This document shows positions 63,033 to 64,000 of a DNA stretch of 64,000 nt, one piece after another. Numbering within the stretch: the first letter of the stretch is position 1; each line of letters begins with the position of its first letter. Source of the DNA: Leptospira bandrabouensis (lineage in GTDB: Bacteria; Spirochaetota; Leptospiria; Leptospirales; Leptospiraceae); contig NZ_RQHT01000010.1 in assembly GCF_004770905.1 (NCBI RefSeq), positions 62,001 to 126,000 of the forward strand. The letters run 5' to 3'. The notes beneath the pieces are model-generated. The model did no database searches, was not told the origin of the DNA, and saw nothing but the letters and a program-made list of their open reading frames with translations. Position numbers and translations under genes: made by a program.

Positions 63033-63489
63033 TTACTAAAGTTACACCAACTAATACGAGTAAATAGATAAACCCATATCGAAAGTACCTTTCTAAGTTT
63101 TCCAAAAGGGGAAGTGGTTCTTCATTCCCCTTTATCCGAGAAATAGCTGTTAGTTTTCCAAAAGTTCTAATTTCCTTTTTATAAACCTGGATTGTATCAC
63201 CTAACCTTAGTTTTTTGTAAATCGAGTAGGGAATCCTTTCTGTAATTTCATGGAGAGAACCATTACTAAGTCCAAAACTGTAATGGCATTGGTAAGCAAT
63301 TGGAAATTGGTTTTTGACACGAGAGAGTTCTTGAACTATGGCAAAACTTCTATTTCTTTCCTCATTTAAGTTTGCAGTTTCAATTATTAAGTTTTGATTT
63401 TCGAAATAAACTAACGAATAGAATAGGGAAACAACAATAAATGATAAAAAAATAGCATTCGTGATCCAAACGGATACTCGTGGAGACAT
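62941..63489 (-). CDS. Membrane protein, DUF3592-like
   Basis: This 182-residue protein has membrane helices at residues about 8-25 and 135-155 around an extracytoplasmic domain with SIYKKLRLGDTIQVYKK near residue 90, in which a DUF3592-type small beta domain is suspected. It starts just 1 base after the STAS gene stop on the same strand and may be co-transcribed with it. Its end overlaps the plus-strand exported protein by 92 bases. Confidence 0.6.
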   Translation of the reverse strand: MSPRVSVWITNAIFLSFIVVSLFYSLVYFENQNLIIETANLNEERNRSFAIVQELSRVKNQFPIAYQCHYSFGLSNGSLHEITERIPYSIYKKLRLGDTIQVYKKEIRTFGKLTAISRIKGNEEPLPLLENLERYFRYGFIYLLVLVGVTLVIRALGLLSQTYPSQQKLNEIDEIVVNKSQD

Positions 63490-63858
63490 CTATGGCTTAG
63501 ATGGCTCCTCAAAAGATTTTAGTGCTTCTTCGCGATCTGGATAAAATTGGAATGCGTTTGAAAGCCCAAGAAGATGAAACACTTGTAAGATGGAACTTGT
63601 TACACCAACGAGTGCCATTTCTTTATTCCTTTTTTGCAAATTCATTTTTACATCCAATATCATACGAATTCCTAAACTGGAAATGTATCTAAGTTCAGAA
63701 AAATCTAAAATAAGATGTTTTCTATCGGCTCCGACCATTTCATCTAGGATCGTTTGTGTGATGCGGTCAAGTGGACCTGATTCCATACGACCTTTAATTT
63801 GGACGATGACGGTTCCATTGATACGTTTCTGTTCTATTTCGTATGGTAAGTCTTGCAT
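63490..63858 (-). CDS. STAS-domain protein (anti-anti-sigma-factor-like)
   Basis: About 122 residues from ATG 63858, a length typical of SpoIIAA/RsbV-like proteins, preceded by an excellent ribosome site (AGAGGGGAATCC). Motifs: GTVIVQIKGRMESGP and the phosphorylation loop LILDFSELRYISSLGIRMIL near residue 58-77, where Ser in YISSLG is the usual kinase target. It may sequester an anti-sigma factor or act in a phosphatase/kinase partner switch. The same frame is open upstream to the window edge, so a longer protein, or a fused upstream gene, cannot be excluded. Confidence 0.8.
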   Translation of the reverse strand: MQDLPYEIEQKRINGTVIVQIKGRMESGPLDRITQTILDEMVGADRKHLILDFSELRYISSLGIRMILDVKMNLQKRNKEMALVGVTSSILQVFHLLGLSNAFQFYPDREEALKSFEEPSKP

Positions 63859-64000
63859 GGATTCCCCTCTCTTTAGCGGAACAATTACAGATAATTTCTC
63901 AGGCGATAACCGGATTGTCGCCTTGGTATAGGGTGGAAACGGATAATGTCTCTCTGTCAGAGAATCAACTGCGAGTCCACCGTTCATTTCAGAAATAACT

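Noticed and set aside
1..64000. tRNA, rRNA and insertion-sequence search
   Set aside because: No T-loop GTTCRANNC with paired acceptor arms was noticed in intergenic gaps, and no transposase motif or terminal inverted repeat was seen; by-eye reading can miss these.

Overview
The window looks like spirochaete DNA, most probably a saprophyte-type Leptospira. This rests on content only; no database search was run. The DNA is AT-rich. Lipoproteins have loose lipoboxes (I-S-C, I-H-C, I-G-C). There is a futalosine-pathway MqnD, a seven-gene Bat (aerotolerance) operon with BatB fused to a TPR BatC-like part, and asd a few kb from a parA-parB-rep module. From memory, the asd gene of L. interrogans maps to the small second chromosome, so the region may be near the origin of that replicon.

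Layout. 1-4.5 kb: envelope polysaccharide modification (membrane protein, MBOAT acyltransferase, SGNH protein) and MazG. 4.5-13.2 kb, minus strand: a chemotaxis-type transducer, a caspase-like protease with an EF-hand-like loop and membrane tail, three paralogous kelch lipoproteins and an unknown protein, in one tight operon. 13.3-16.2 kb: pirin behind a perfect palindrome, then periplasmic carbonic anhydrase, SbtA and SbtB, a bicarbonate-uptake set. 16.2-25.2 kb, minus strand: Omp85-like barrel, pyruvate kinase, a large unknown protein, asd, and a second SGNH + MBOAT pair.

25.2-32.7 kb is the core of a replicon: a gene-poor, repeat-rich stretch (25.5-26.3 kb), a frameshifted secreted-protein gene, a degenerate NtrC-like regulator, then parA, parB and a HTH-type Rep. 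Near-identical palindromes lie upstream of parA and inside the spacer of the putative rep promoter, and the rep leader holds a good minus-strand terminator, which suggests a short counter-transcribed RNA. 32.7-35.2 kb: a tail-fibre-like protein with eight exact-length 32-residue repeats.

35.2-54.9 kb, mostly minus strand: MqnD coupled to a membrane protein, a cytoplasmic histidine kinase fused to a solute-binding-protein domain, HtpG, the Bat operon (MoxR, DUF58, helper, BatA, BatBC, BatD), a MORN-like lipoprotein, thioesterase, alpha/beta hydrolase, type II NADH dehydrogenase, tyrosine phosphatase and a YgjP-type metalloprotease. 56-57.8 kb: a second parA-parB, whose ParA carries an N-terminal HTH-like extension, with a 35-bp perfect palindrome before it and the same 21-bp core inside parB. 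57.8-64 kb: FMN reductase, acyltransferase, cNMP-binding protein, an ATPase-HDOD hybrid, STAS protein and small unknowns.

The most unusual parts are the caspase/kelch operon, the rep control region, and two distinct partition modules only about 26 kb apart. No tRNA, rRNA, insertion sequence or CRISPR array was recognised.
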